This document shows positions 1-9,616 of a stretch of 60,561 bases of DNA, in pieces. Source of the stretch: Bacteroidaceae bacterium. GTDB taxonomy: Bacteria > Bacteroidota > Bacteroidia > Bacteroidales > Bacteroidaceae. A model generated the notes under the pieces. The model was not told where the DNA came from, ran no database searches, and was given only the letters and a program-made list of their open reading frames with translations. The DNA lies in NCBI GenBank assembly GCA_017509605.1, contig JAFWPH010000011.1, forward strand, positions 1 to 60,561, in the 5' to 3' direction. Each line of letters starts with the position of its first letter. The stretch's first letter is position 1. The position numbers and the translations under genes were made by a program.

Positions 1-720
1 CATGACAAGATATACGACGATGCAGGTAGCCATACCCCGGCTGATATATGTCCAAGTGTGGTTAAGAGTGATTCCCGTGACCAGTGAGAAGGCCATCACG
101 AGTCCGCAGACAATAAGAAAGATGTATTTCCGTCTGTTCTCTTTCCATGCCATCGACTTGAATTTCATGGCGAACATCGGTATGTCGCACACGAGCAACC
201 AACAGAACATCACAACGAAAGCCAGCAGGAAAGGCGCATTGAAACGTGGTGAAGTGAGGTAGGCTTCGCTGCTTGAAATCAATGCTCCCCAGAAAATGGC
301 GTTGGCTGGTGTTGGCATGCCGATGAAGCCGGTGTGTTGTCTCTCGTCGATGTTGAACTTGGCAAGCCTTAATGCTGAAAAAGCGGCGATGAGGAACGCT
401 GTGTATGGCATCAGGTTGAACCAGAAGGTATTGTACATGAACGAGGGGTATCTGACCAACGTGAAAAGCGTGAACACCATGGCTGAAGGTGCCACTCCGA
501 ATGTGACCATGTCGGCCAGAGAGTCGAGTTCCACTCCCATCGGTCCTGACACCCCGAGAGCGCGTGCCGACAGCCCGTCGAAGAAATCGAAGAAAGCGCC
601 GAGGAGAATAAAAAGGAATGCTGTAGTAAACAAATGGTGGAAAGCCGCTCCTGTGGCAATGCATCCGCAAACCAAATTGCAGCAAGTGATGGTGTTAGGA
701 ATATGTTTTGTAAAACTCAT
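1..720 (-). CDS. pssA: CDP-diacylglycerol-serine O-phosphatidyltransferase, 3' end outside window
   Basis: The enzyme transfers phosphatidate from CDP-diacylglycerol to serine, making phosphatidylserine in the inner membrane. Reading from the ATG at 718-720, the frame stays open for 240 codons to the window edge, so the C-terminus is missing. The N-terminus MSFTKHIPNTITCCNL leads into the CDP-alcohol phosphatidyltransferase signature DG-x2-AR-x8-G-x3-D-x3-D around residues 45-67, with every key residue present. Several hydrophobic segments follow, as expected for this membrane family. The gene lies 19 bases after psd on the same strand, and psd decarboxylates its product, so the two should form one transcript. 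Confidence 0.93.
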   Translation of the reverse strand, partial: MSFTKHIPNTITCCNLVCGCIATGAAFHHLFTTAFLFILLGAFFDFFDGLSARALGVSGPMGVELDSLADMVTFGVAPSAMVFTLFTLVRYPSFMYNTFWFNLMPYTAFLIAAFSALRLAKFNIDERQHTGFIGMPTPANAIFWGALISSSEAYLTSPRFNAPFLLAFVVMFCWLLVCDIPMFAMKFKSMAWKENRRKYIFLIVCGLVMAFSLVTGITLNHTWTYISRGMATCIVVYLVM

Positions 721-739
721 TGTCTCGATTGTTAATCAT

Positions 740-1462
740 TCATTCCTCTTGTGCTGACTCCTTAAGTCTGGCAATGAGCGTTTCATCACCCACAGTGCTT
801 TGTCCGACCTTCACCAGTATTTCAGTGTCGAGTGGGAGGTAAACATCAACTCTTGACCCGAATTTGATGAATCCGAGGTGCTCGTCGATGAAACATTCCG
901 TGTTGGGCTCTGCATAAGTGACGATACGTCGTGCCACCGCTCCAGCTATCTGACGGACCAGAATATCCTGTCCGTTCTGGGTGCGGATGACAATGGTCGA
1001 ACGTTCGTTCTCTGTGCTTGCCTTAGGAAGGTATGCTGCCCTGAAATTGCCGTCATGATGCTCCACCTTGATGACCGAACCATCGCAGGGGATCCAGTTG
1101 GCATGCACATTCCACAGACTCATGAAGATGGAAACCATGATACGCTTGTCGTGAAAATACTCGTCCTCGTCCACTTCCTCGACAACCACTACTTTTCCAT
1201 CAGCTGGCGCTACAACAGAGTTGACCGTTGGGCCGAGGTACATACGTATGGGGCAGCGGAAGAAATTGACCATGATGCCGTAAACCACCGCCACTATGCC
1301 TATGACGATGTAAGTGACAGGATGGCTGCCTAAAAGCTTGAAGAGAATGAAGGCAATCACTACCAATACCAGTCCACCAACAATCAGCGGTTGTACACCT
1401 TCATGGTGTATGCGGATTTTGTTTCTGCGTTTGTTGTGTATCGTTGTTTTTGCAGGTGTCAT
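740..1462 (-). CDS. psd: Phosphatidylserine decarboxylase proenzyme (short form)
   Basis: It converts phosphatidylserine to phosphatidylethanolamine. The 240-residue length fits the short, archaeal/Bacteroidetes-type PSD. Two hydrophobic stretches lie at about residues 25-45 and 50-67. The APADGKV segment is at about 85-91. The C-terminal FGS at residues 201-203 matches the site where the family's precursor self-cleaves between Gly and Ser to form the pyruvoyl cofactor. The ATG at 1462 gives a basic N-terminus before the first membrane segment. It is the first gene of a psd-pssA unit, with a well-formed promoter about 100 bases upstream. Confidence 0.94.
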   Translation of the reverse strand: MTPAKTTIHNKRRNKIRIHHEGVQPLIVGGLVLVVIAFILFKLLGSHPVTYIVIGIVAVVYGIMVNFFRCPIRMYLGPTVNSVVAPADGKVVVVEEVDEDEYFHDKRIMVSIFMSLWNVHANWIPCDGSVIKVEHHDGNFRAAYLPKASTENERSTIVIRTQNGQDILVRQIAGAVARRIVTYAEPNTECFIDEHLGFIKFGSRVDVYLPLDTEILVKVGQSTVGDETLIARLKESAQEE

Positions 1463-1556
1463 TATTCTTCGGATGAGACGACCGTCTCATGTTTTCTTTG
1501 TTAGTTTTGGTTGTGTTTGGCATGTACTTGTCCGGCCACAACATAATGCCTAACTG

Positions 1557-1588
1557 CAAAGTTAGCCCAAAATCTTTACATCTCCAAA
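1557..1588 (-). promoter_or_regulatory. Promoter of psd-pssA
   Basis: On the minus strand, TAACTTTG (1557-1564) is preceded by TTTG (1585-1588) with a 20-base spacer, matching the Bacteroidetes primary sigma consensus. Transcription would start near 1550. Confidence 0.75.
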
Positions 1589-1654
1589 GAAAAACGCTTT
1601 TTTGTCTTTTTTTTTGATGGTGATCACCCATTTTCTTGAAAAACGGGAGGTTCG

Positions 1655-1686
1655 TTTGTTTTTGTGTTTAAAAATCGATAATTTTG
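1655..1686 (+). promoter_or_regulatory. Promoter of the secreted protein gene at 1747
   Basis: TTTG (1655-1658) and TAATTTTG (1679-1686) are separated by 20 bases, a full Bacteroidetes-type promoter. The start codon at 1747 lies about 55 bases after the expected start site. Confidence 0.75.
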
Positions 1687-1746
1687 CATTATTATCGACC
1701 AACACATCTTAGAGAATAGTATATGCCATTTATAAAATTGAAAATA

Positions 1747-2829
1747 ATGAAAAGAACAAGATTTTGGATGTTTGCCATCAGCGCGTTTTTCAGCACAGTA
1801 AACGTTTTTGCTCAGAAAGTCCTCATCGTCGATACAGAGGGTAATCCCGTGCCGTACGCTCACATCATTGATGAGAGCGGAAGCATTATCGGCACCACAG
1901 ACTTGGAAGGCACGCTGGATGGGGTGAAATTCAACCAAAGCATCACCATCTCGCATGTGGCTTTCAAGTCTAAGACGGTATATGTGAAAGGTGAGGGTAC
2001 AGTACAAATCCCCCTGGAGGATAGTGACTACGGGCTTGGCGAGATTGTAGTGAAGCCCAAGGACTATATCTATGTTCAGACTTATTACCGGATGATTTAC
2101 ATGAGTGATGACACGATGACTTATTGCCGCTTCGGAGTCATCGACAACATATACAATGTCAAGAAGAAAACTATCACAGCCAGCCACACTCACATCTCAA
2201 AGGCGGAGATGGGTCTTCTCAAAACCATTCTTGACGGAGTGGTTGGCAGTGTCATCGACGGTAAAGGTGAGTTGCCAAATATCAACTCCTCAAAAAAGTC
2301 CCCGCTGAAGAAAGAACGTGAAAGCGAGGACCGTAACCGATATGTGTATAATGACAAAATCATTGGCTATGAAACGTTTGATATGAAAGACCACTTACGG
2401 CGTGTCTCTTTGGATGAAGACGCCTATAGGAACATCTTGAAACAAGAGAAAGCTGAAGCCAAAGCTAAGAAAGGTAAGGAACCGAAAGCCGAGAAATATC
2501 CGAAGAGAAATGTGGATGACAACTTCTACATGGTTTACCGCATTGACGATGAAGGCCGGTATGGTGTGGAGGATTTCATCATGAGCCAGTGGCATGATGA
2601 TTATGACAAGTACGATAAAATCTACAAAAAAGACGAACACATCCGTATTTGGTTGGAGTCTTACTCCATTGACCGAGAGTATGTGGATAAGCAGGAACTG
2701 AAGGAGAAGAAGAAGGCCAATAAGGTGAAGATGTCATGGCCCGCAATACAAGAACTTGAGAGCAAGCACAATATCCCGTCTCTTCCTGCCAAGGCACTGG
2801 AGGAGATCAAGAAGCTGTTTGATAAATAA
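1747..2829 (+). CDS. Periplasmic protein with carboxypeptidase-regulatory-like domain
   Basis: The 360-residue product begins with a signal peptide, MKRTRFWMFAISAFF..., with likely cleavage after residue 23 (VFAQ). Residues about 24-90 (KVLIVDTEGNPVPYAHIID) look like the CarboxypepD_reg-like beta-sandwich common in Bacteroidetes cell-envelope proteins. The rest is charged, with Lys/Glu-rich helices near 235-260 and at the C-terminus, and I recognise no catalytic motif. An in-frame ATG at 1723 would add eight residues ahead of the signal peptide, so 1747 is preferred. GH127 starts 44 bases downstream on the same strand and may be cotranscribed. The function is unknown. Confidence 0.85.
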   Translation: MKRTRFWMFAISAFFSTVNVFAQKVLIVDTEGNPVPYAHIIDESGSIIGTTDLEGTLDGVKFNQSITISHVAFKSKTVYVKGEGTVQIPLEDSDYGLGEIVVKPKDYIYVQTYYRMIYMSDDTMTYCRFGVIDNIYNVKKKTITASHTHISKAEMGLLKTILDGVVGSVIDGKGELPNINSSKKSPLKKERESEDRNRYVYNDKIIGYETFDMKDHLRRVSLDEDAYRNILKQEKAEAKAKKGKEPKAEKYPKRNVDDNFYMVYRIDDEGRYGVEDFIMSQWHDDYDKYDKIYKKDEHIRIWLESYSIDREYVDKQELKEKKKANKVKMSWPAIQELESKHNIPSLPAKALEEIKKLFDK

Positions 2830-2873
2830 CACATTAGCAACGATTATAGAAACTTTTAACTAACCTGACGATT

Positions 2874-5800
2874 ATGAAACGCATTAGTATAGCTTATCGT
2901 TTATTGGTGGCAGTGGCGTTGCTGGCCCTGTCATATTCTGCCAAATCGCAGAGCCAACTCTATCCTCAGCATTTCGACCTTGACGAGGTGACCTTGCTTG
3001 ATGGCCCGTTCAAGACTTCAATGGATAAGAACATTGAAGTGCTTCTGAAATATGATGTCAATCGTCTGCTCACTCCTTTTGTCCGTCAGTCGGGCTTGTC
3101 ATCAAAGTCTGGGAGCAAGTATTATGGATGGGTCAGCAAGTATCCATCGTTCATTAACTGGGGACAGGACAGCTGGTCGCTTGAGGGTCATGTGGGAGGA
3201 CATTATCTCACGGCTCTCTCGTTAGCATACGCTGCCTGTCATGATGAGGCCACAAAATCCAAACTCAAACAAAAGTTAGACTATGCGCTTGGGGTGATGA
3301 AAGACTGTCAGGACGCTTATGACAACAATACCCAGGGACTATATGGCTTCATAGGTGGCCAACCTATCAACCAAGTATGGACAGGTCTTTACAAGAATGA
3401 CCTTACTGAATTCAGGAAATACGGTGGTTGGGTGCCCTTCTATTGTCAGCATAAGGTGTTGGCTGGTTTACGCGACGCTTGGGTTTATACAGGCAACGAG
3501 GTGGCCAAGGAGTGTTTCCGTAAGTTGGCAGACTGGAGCGTGAACGTGGTGAGCAAACTCTCCACCTCTGACATGCAGAACGTTCTGGGATGGGAGCATG
3601 GCGGTATGAACGAGTCGATGCTCGATGCCTACCAGATTTTCGGTGATCCCAAGTATCTTTCCGCCGCCAAGAAATACAGCCATCAGCACGAGATTGACGG
3701 TATGCAGGGTGCGGAAGGCCGTTACAGCACCTCTTTCCTCAATGGTCAGCACGCCAATACCCAGGTGCCCAAGTTCATCGGCTTCCAGCGTATAGGTGAA
3801 ACGTCAGCCAGTGCTGGCACCTTCAGAATTGCAGCCCGTAATTTCTGGGACGATGTTGCCACCAACCGTACCGTATGTATCGGTGGAAACAGTGTGTCGG
3901 AGCATTTTCTCGCTAAAAGCAATGCTTCGCAGTATATCACCAATACAGAGGGTCCCGAGAGTTGCAACACCAACAACATGCTGAAACTTTCTGAGATGCT
4001 TTTCGACTATACTCATAATGCCAAGTACGCTGATTTCTACGAATACGCGACCTGGAACCACATCCTCTCCACTCAGGACCCCCAGACAGGCGGTTACGTG
4101 TATTTTACTTCGCTTCGTCCTCAGAGCTACCGTATCTATTCACAGGTCAATAAAGGCATGTGGTGCTGTGTGGGAACGGGTATGGAGAACCACAGTAAGT
4201 ATGGCCATTTCATCTACACACATGACGGTACGTCCACATTGTATGTCAATCTCTTTACTCCCAGTGAGTTGAAAAGCACGGACTTCGCCATCAAGCAAGA
4301 AACCAACTATCCTTATGAGCAGAAAACCCGTCTGACAGTGGGAAAGTCGGGCGAGTACACCATTGCTATACGCCATCCATGGTGGACTACAGAAGGTTAC
4401 AGTATCTCTGTCAATGGGTCGGATGTGAACGCAGCCGCTCAGAAGGGCACATCCTCCTATGCTGGTATCAACAGAAAATGGAAGGAGGGTGATGTGATCG
4501 AAGTGACCATACCTATGGAATTACGTGTGGAAACTTGTCCAGGCTATAACGACTACGTGGCATTTGAATATGGCCCCATCTTGTTGGCAGCCCAGACTAC
4601 AGCCGCCAAGTCCAATGATGGCAGCGGTTTGGTATATGAGAAATTGCAGAACGAATATGCCGGTGAGGGCAGAATGGACCATTCTCCAGGGGCTGTGGGC
4701 AAGTCCCTCTCCTTGTCAAGTGCACCTTTATTGCTCGGTGAGCGGCAGAAAGTGTTGAATCGAATCAAAGAATTGGATTTGAGTAAGTTGCAATTCTCTA
4801 TAGATGTGAGTAATGCCTCTCGTGCAGGTGTGGAGAAATGGACTTCCTTGACGTTGGTTCCTTTCTATAGCATACAACATGCACGTTACCAATGTTATTG
4901 GTACCAGCAGACGGAGGAGGCATTCGCCAATAGCGACATGGCGCGACAGGATGCCATGGAAAAGGAATTGCAGGAGCGCACCATTGATTTCGTTGGTACG
5001 GGAGAGCAACAGAGTGAGGCAGGACATGACGCGTCCTACAGTTCTGGTTCCACCACTGGTGTTTATAACGATGAATACTACCGTGACGCCCGCAGCAACG
5101 GTTTTATCCAATATACACTTTACAATCCTGATCAGTTGAAGGACAACCTGAGTGTCATGTTGCGTTTCACTACTGCCGACAGCGGTAGGAAAGGTAAATT
5201 GTATGTGGATGGAGTGTTGCTGTCCGACATAGAGATTGTCAGGGATGTTGCTGGTGCCGACGACAAGGGGTTTTTTAATGTGGAATATCCTTTGCCAGAA
5301 TCGCTTATCTATGATGAGGCAGGAAAGGTGAAGACCAAATTCGTGGTCATGTTGAAAGCCTCTTCTTCCACCCTTTGCCCTGGTTGGTACTTTGTTCGTC
5401 TGTTGCGGGGATACGACAACCATGCCTATCGCTTCACGGCTTCGGAGTGGACGACAGGCGATACCAACCGATTGAAGAATAACAATATCCGTTATAACTC
5501 CTCTGACAATACCATTGTGGTGAGTAACTCTACAGGCGCGAATAATGTCTGCTTGACCCTCGACTACAAGAATAAAGGATATACCATTGGAAAAGATGAC
5601 AAGTATTTGATTGTGAGAGGAACAGGCCTGAGTACTGATACTGGTTCATCGTTTTTATGGTGGCTGAACGGTGTTAATAGAGGAAGTAGTGTGGCTCCTG
5701 ATTACGCTGCTAAAGTTGGTGATTCAGAAGTTGTTATTGCATGGGATATGACGGCCAGCGGGTTGGCCGACAATCTAACTGGCGACCGTCCTGATGTCTG

Positions 5801-6053
5801 TATAGGTTCAACCATCTTCGGCCTGACCGCCAAGAACTCCACAGTGGTCATCCATGATATTGGTTTCTATCCCTCAGTGACGGATTATGTCGATATGGTG
5901 TCGTCGGTCGGTGCCATCTCTGTCGATGACAAACCGATGTATGCAGGAGTATATACAGTTCAAGGAGTCAAAGTTTCCGATGCGGATTTGCCAAGCGATT
6001 TGCCGGCAGGTGTATATATAAAAAATGGCAAGAAGCACCTAAAGAAGAAATAA
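2874..6053 (+). CDS. Glycoside hydrolase family 127 (beta-L-arabinofuranosidase-type), secreted
   Basis: The 1059-residue protein has a signal peptide (to about residue 25) and a GH127/DUF1680 catalytic domain covering roughly residues 30-660. The residues that bind zinc and act in catalysis in the family model HypBA1 all have counterparts: Glu343 (acid/base), Glu362 and Cys364 in PESCNT, and Cys431-Cys432 in MWCCVG. A DUF6805-like beta domain lies near 700-815, followed by a further beta-rich module. The end, GVYIKNGKKHLKKK, is a Prevotella-style C-terminal tail also seen on three other secreted proteins here. The family removes L-arabinofuranose (some members act on other sugars) from plant glycans; the exact substrate cannot be read from sequence. 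Confidence 0.9.
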   Translation: MKRISIAYRLLVAVALLALSYSAKSQSQLYPQHFDLDEVTLLDGPFKTSMDKNIEVLLKYDVNRLLTPFVRQSGLSSKSGSKYYGWVSKYPSFINWGQDSWSLEGHVGGHYLTALSLAYAACHDEATKSKLKQKLDYALGVMKDCQDAYDNNTQGLYGFIGGQPINQVWTGLYKNDLTEFRKYGGWVPFYCQHKVLAGLRDAWVYTGNEVAKECFRKLADWSVNVVSKLSTSDMQNVLGWEHGGMNESMLDAYQIFGDPKYLSAAKKYSHQHEIDGMQGAEGRYSTSFLNGQHANTQVPKFIGFQRIGETSASAGTFRIAARNFWDDVATNRTVCIGGNSVSEHFLAKSNASQYITNTEGPESCNTNNMLKLSEMLFDYTHNAKYADFYEYATWNHILSTQDPQTGGYVYFTSLRPQSYRIYSQVNKGMWCCVGTGMENHSKYGHFIYTHDGTSTLYVNLFTPSELKSTDFAIKQETNYPYEQKTRLTVGKSGEYTIAIRHPWWTTEGYSISVNGSDVNAAAQKGTSSYAGINRKWKEGDVIEVTIPMELRVETCPGYNDYVAFEYGPILLAAQTTAAKSNDGSGLVYEKLQNEYAGEGRMDHSPGAVGKSLSLSSAPLLLGERQKVLNRIKELDLSKLQFSIDVSNASRAGVEKWTSLTLVPFYSIQHARYQCYWYQQTEEAFANSDMARQDAMEKELQERTIDFVGTGEQQSEAGHDASYSSGSTTGVYNDEYYRDARSNGFIQYTLYNPDQLKDNLSVMLRFTTADSGRKGKLYVDGVLLSDIEIVRDVAGADDKGFFNVEYPLPESLIYDEAGKVKTKFVVMLKASSSTLCPGWYFVRLLRGYDNHAYRFTASEWTTGDTNRLKNNNIRYNSSDNTIVVSNSTGANNVCLTLDYKNKGYTIGKDDKYLIVRGTGLSTDTGSSFLWWLNGVNRGSSVAPDYAAKVGDSEVVIAWDMTASGLADNLTGDRPDVCIGSTIFGLTAKNSTVVIHDIGFYPSVTDYVDMVSSVGAISVDDKPMYAGVYTVQGVKVSDADLPSDLPAGVYIKNGKKHLKKK

Positions 6054-6089
6054 AAAGTATTATTCTTTCGTTTTCCGCAATTTTTTTGT

Positions 6090-6097
6090 TAATTTTG
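6090..6097 (+). promoter_or_regulatory. Probable gltX promoter -7 element
   Basis: TAATTTTG fits the TAnnTTTG consensus. A TTCG sits at the -33 position instead of TTTG. The implied start site, near 6104, is just upstream of the hairpin at 6112. Confidence 0.55.
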
Positions 6098-6111
6098 CAG
6101 TTGAAAACTTT

Positions 6112-6147
6112 TGCGTCATGAAAAGTTTTGTTCGTGACGCATTTTTT
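6112..6147 (+). terminator. Intrinsic-terminator-like hairpin in the gltX leader
   Basis: TGCGTCATGAA (6112-6122) pairs with TTCGTGACGCA (6131-6141) in an 11-bp stem with one U-G pair and an 8-base loop, followed by six T (6142-6147). It could end the GH127 transcript, 59 bases after that stop codon. However, it lies downstream of the gltX promoter and 22 bases before the gltX start codon, so it could also act as an attenuator. Confidence 0.7.
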
Positions 6148-6169
6148 GGATATATATAAGCATATAGAA

Positions 6170-7687
6170 ATGGCAGATAGAAAAGTCAGGGTGCGTTTTG
6201 CCCCGAGTCCCACAGGACCCCTTCATATAGGCGGCGTGCGGACAGCTTTGTACAATTACTTGTTCGCCCGTCAGCATGGGGGTGACTTGATATTCCGTAT
6301 AGAAGACACCGACTCCACACGTTTTGTTCCTGGTGCTGAGGAGTATATCATAGAATCGTTCCAATGGCTCGGTATCAAGTTTGACGAAGGTGTGAGTTAT
6401 GGCGGTAATTACGGACCATACCGGCAATCTGAGCGCCGTGAGATTTACAAGCAATATGTGGATCAACTGCTGACCGCCGACAAGGCATATATAGCCTTTG
6501 ACACTCCCGAGGAGTTGTCGAAGAAACGTGAGGAAATCGCCAATTTCCAGTATGACGCCTCTACCCGTGGCTTGATGCGCAATTCCTTGACCATGTCCAC
6601 CGAGGAAGTGGAGCGTTTGATAGCTGATGGCCATCAATATGTGGTTCGTTTCAAGATTGAACCAGGTCGTGATGTTCATGTTGACGACATGATCCGTGGT
6701 GATGTGGTCATCAACTCATCCATACTCGACGACAAGGTGCTCTTCAAGAGCGCAGACCAACTTCCCACCTATCATCTTGCCAATATTGTTGACGACCATT
6801 TGATGGAGGTCAGTCATGTCATCCGTGGTGAGGAATGGTTGCCTTCAGCCCCTTTGCATGTGCTTCTTTATGAGGCTTTTGGTTGGACAGAAACCATGCC
6901 GCGTTTCGCTCATCTTCCTTTGTTGCTGAAGCCTACAGGCAATGGTAAGCTCTCTAAGCGCGATGGCGACAAACTGGGTTTTCCCGTCTTCCCATTGGAA
7001 TGGCACGACCCTAAGAGCGGCGAGGTGTCATCAGGCTACCGTGAGAGTGGATACTTGCCCGAGGCAGTGGTCAATTTCCTTGCCTTGTTGGGTTGGAATC
7101 CCGGCAACGACGAGGAAGTGATGTCGATGGACGAGTTGATTCGCCTGTTCGACCTTGGCAAGTGCAGCAAGGCTGGTGCCCGTTTTGACTTTATGAAATG
7201 CCGTTGGTTCAATCATGAGTATATCCAGCTGTCCGACAATCGTCGTCTGGCAGAGCAGTTCATGCCTATAGTTCGAGAGCATGGTGTTGACGAGACGATA
7301 GAACGTGTGGAGAAGGTGGTTGAGATGATGAAGAACCGTGTGGATTTCGTGAAAGAACTTTGGGATCTCTGTTCATTTTTCTTTATTGCTCCCGAAACAT
7401 ACGATGAGAAGACAGTGAAAAAACGCTGGAAAGAGGATTCGGCTCAAGTGATGAGTGACCTTGCCACCTTGCTCGAGGGGCTTGATGATTTCTCTCTCGC
7501 TCATCAGGAGGAGGTTGTTACCAAGTGGATTGAAGACAACGAACTGGGAATGGGTAATGTGATGAATGCCTGGCGTCTGACTTTGGTTGGCGAGGGCAAG
7601 GGCCCCCACATGTTTGATATATCCTCGTTCTTAGGCAAGGAAGAGACACTGCGTAGAATGCGCAGAGCAATTGAGGTGTTAAAATAA
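6170..7687 (+). CDS. gltX: Glutamyl-tRNA synthetase
   Basis: This class I synthetase charges tRNA-Glu. The product is 505 residues. [16 protein letters not shown] at the N-terminus carries the HIGH-type signature (HIGG), and [11 protein letters not shown] near residue 260 is the KMSKS loop. The C-terminal half matches the anticodon-binding region. The ATG at 6170 places [14 protein letters not shown] directly at the family start; an in-frame ATG at 6128 would fall inside the leader hairpin and is unlikely. The start has no Shine-Dalgarno sequence, only A/T-rich DNA. waaA follows after 28 bases. Confidence 0.96.
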   Translation: MADRKVRVRFAPSPTGPLHIGGVRTALYNYLFARQHGGDLIFRIEDTDSTRFVPGAEEYIIESFQWLGIKFDEGVSYGGNYGPYRQSERREIYKQYVDQLLTADKAYIAFDTPEELSKKREEIANFQYDASTRGLMRNSLTMSTEEVERLIADGHQYVVRFKIEPGRDVHVDDMIRGDVVINSSILDDKVLFKSADQLPTYHLANIVDDHLMEVSHVIRGEEWLPSAPLHVLLYEAFGWTETMPRFAHLPLLLKPTGNGKLSKRDGDKLGFPVFPLEWHDPKSGEVSSGYRESGYLPEAVVNFLALLGWNPGNDEEVMSMDELIRLFDLGKCSKAGARFDFMKCRWFNHEYIQLSDNRRLAEQFMPIVREHGVDETIERVEKVVEMMKNRVDFVKELWDLCSFFFIAPETYDEKTVKKRWKEDSAQVMSDLATLLEGLDDFSLAHQEEVVTKWIEDNELGMGNVMNAWRLTLVGEGKGPHMFDISSFLGKEETLRRMRRAIEVLK

Positions 7688-7715
7688 TTCATCCGGTATA
7701 GTGTATAGTTTTGCA

Positions 7716-8927
7716 ATGTATGTGTTTGCCGTATGTGCTTATATTGCGGCATTATTCAATAAGAAAGTGCGAAAGCTTGTAAAAGGGCATTTTTCCACTT
7801 TCAACACACTTAAAGCCAAGATAGGACCGAACGACAGGGTGGTATGGTTTCATGCTGCCTCGCTGGGTGAGTTCGAACAGGGTCGTCCGCTGATGGAGCG
7901 TCTTCGTCGTTCACATCCCGAGTACAAGATTCTGTTGTCGTTTTTCTCCCCTTCCGGCTATGAGGTCCGCAAGAATTATGAAGGTGCGGACTGTGTATGC
8001 TATTTGCCTTTCGACACATGGGACAATGCACGTGTTTTCGTGAAGTTCGCTCACCCGGAGATGGCTATTTTCATCAAATATGAGTTCTGGGAGAATTACT
8101 TCCGTAATTTGAGGAAGAAGCACATCCCTGTCTATAGCGTATCGAGCATTTTCCGCCCTTCACAGCATTTCTTCCGTTGGTTTGGCACTGCCAACACGCT
8201 TCGTTATGTCAGTCATTTCTATGTTCAGAACGAGGAATCTAAACGTCTGCTTGCAAGTGTGGACATTAAGGATAATGTGACGGTAGCAGGCGACACCCGT
8301 TTCGACCGTGTGCTTGATATCCGTCGTCAGGCCAAGGAGCTGCCCCTTGTGGAGCAGTTCGTGCATGGAGGTCAGGCAAAATACGTGCTTGTCGCCGGCA
8401 GTTCATGGCAGCCCGATGAGGATCTGATTATTCCGTATTTCAATGCGCATCCTGAACTCAAACTGGTCATAGCGCCTCATGTGATTTCCGAGAGTCATCT
8501 GCAGGAGATAGAGGGGAAATTGAAACGCCCGTTCTTGCGTTATACTGATGCGACAGAGGATAGTGTTGGCAAAGTTGATTGCTTGATTGTCAATTGCTTC
8601 GGCCTCTTGTCGTCCATTTACCGCTATGGCCAGATTGCCTATGTGGGAGGCGGTTTCGGTGTGGGCATCCACAACGTTCCGGAGGCAGCCGTGTATGGTG
8701 TTCCTGTGATGATAGGACCCAACAATAAGAAATTCCGCGAAGCTCAGGCGTTGTTGAAACTTGGAGGATGTATTGAGGTTACCGATAGCCAGAGTTTTAC
8801 TGACACAATGAATCACTTCTTGACCGATGAGTCTTTCTTACTGGAAAGCGGTAAGAAAGCTGGTGACTACATCGCCAGTAACGCCGGTTGCGCTGACATC
8901 GTCTTCAAGGATATCTTTGGAGAGTGA
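7716..8927 (+). CDS. waaA: 3-deoxy-D-manno-octulosonic acid (Kdo) transferase
   Basis: It transfers Kdo from CMP-Kdo to the lipid A precursor at the inner face of the inner membrane, beginning the lipopolysaccharide core. The 403-residue product starts with a hydrophobic anchor (MYVFAVCAYIAALF). The GT30 N-terminal domain contains WFHAASLGEFEQGRPL, whose GE holds the conserved glutamate. The C-terminal GT-B domain has YVGGGFGVGIHNVPEAAVYG, typical of the nucleotide-binding half. I chose the ATG at 7716; a GTG five codons upstream is possible. It is read with gltX and ends at a strong terminator. Confidence 0.93.
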   Translation: MYVFAVCAYIAALFNKKVRKLVKGHFSTFNTLKAKIGPNDRVVWFHAASLGEFEQGRPLMERLRRSHPEYKILLSFFSPSGYEVRKNYEGADCVCYLPFDTWDNARVFVKFAHPEMAIFIKYEFWENYFRNLRKKHIPVYSVSSIFRPSQHFFRWFGTANTLRYVSHFYVQNEESKRLLASVDIKDNVTVAGDTRFDRVLDIRRQAKELPLVEQFVHGGQAKYVLVAGSSWQPDEDLIIPYFNAHPELKLVIAPHVISESHLQEIEGKLKRPFLRYTDATEDSVGKVDCLIVNCFGLLSSIYRYGQIAYVGGGFGVGIHNVPEAAVYGVPVMIGPNNKKFREAQALLKLGGCIEVTDSQSFTDTMNHFLTDESFLLESGKKAGDYIASNAGCADIVFKDIFGE

Positions 8928-8955
8928 CTTCCTTTTTCGGACGGTTCTGACTATT

Positions 8956-8989
8956 ATGACAGCCACGATTGTTCGTGGCTGTCATTTTT
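8956..8989 (+). terminator. Rho-independent terminator after waaA
   Basis: A perfect 13-bp stem, 8956-8968 with 8973-8985, has a TTGT loop and runs into five T. It lies 29 bases after the waaA stop and just before the convergent gene at 8994. Confidence 0.9.
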
Positions 8990-8993
8990 GTGC

Positions 8994-9575
8994 TTATTTC
9001 TTCTTGTCGTAGTATTCTTCTGAGGAACTGCAGATGACGGTGTTGTCGGGGTTCTTGTCTGCTTCCCTGAACCAGTCTGCATACATCGCATAGTGTTTGG
9101 CTATTCCCTGGTTCAGTTCCTTGGCTTGCTCTGGATCCACTTTCTTGATGAATTTGGCGGGTACGCCCCCCCACAACTCTCCGTCGCCCACTACTGTGTT
9201 CTTAAGCACCAATGCACCGGCAGCGATGATGGCTCCTTCGCCAATAACGGCGTTGTCGAGCACAGTAGCCCCCATTCCGATAAGGGCAGAGTTCTTGACT
9301 GTGCATCCGTGAAGAGTCACGCTGTGGCCAATGGTCACGTCATCGCCGATATCGATGCCAGCCTTTTTGTATAGCGTGTGCAGGCAGCTGTTGTCCTGGA
9401 TGTTCACTCTGTTTCCTATCTTGATGTAGTGAACGTCGCCGCGAACTACTGCGTTGAACCATACCGTGCAGTCATCGCCCATCGTCACGTCGCCAACGAT
9501 GACAGCGTTCTCGGAGAAATAGCAGTTCTTTCCGAACTTGGGTTCCAAGTCCAGCACTTTCTTTATAATAGCCAT
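8994..9575 (-). CDS. Gamma-carbonic anhydrase-like hexapeptide-repeat protein
   Basis: The 193-residue protein is built of left-handed beta-helix hexapeptides ([IV]-G-x4 repeats from about residue 15 to 150). Histidines in SCLHTLY and IGHSVTLHGC match the zinc-binding pattern of the gamma-carbonic anhydrase/YrdA/PaaY family. The C-terminal helix is typical of the trimer. Family members may hydrate CO2, but many have no proven activity, so the function is tentative. Its start is 41 bases after the pepP stop on the same strand, so the two may be cotranscribed. Confidence 0.88.
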   Translation of the reverse strand: MAIIKKVLDLEPKFGKNCYFSENAVIVGDVTMGDDCTVWFNAVVRGDVHYIKIGNRVNIQDNSCLHTLYKKAGIDIGDDVTIGHSVTLHGCTVKNSALIGMGATVLDNAVIGEGAIIAAGALVLKNTVVGDGELWGGVPAKFIKKVDPEQAKELNQGIAKHYAMYADWFREADKNPDNTVICSSSEEYYDKKK

Positions 9576-9616
9576 AGTTTTCTTGTTTGTCTTATCGTAT
9601 TGTTGATAGTTGTTTG

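Noticed and set aside
4728..5423. 231-codon minus frame inside the GH127 gene
   Set aside because: It is antisense to a confident coding region, with no motif or start site.
7705..7712. TAGTTTTG as a promoter for waaA
   Set aside because: It lies only a few bases before the waaA ATG, which would need a leaderless mRNA; read-through from gltX is simpler.
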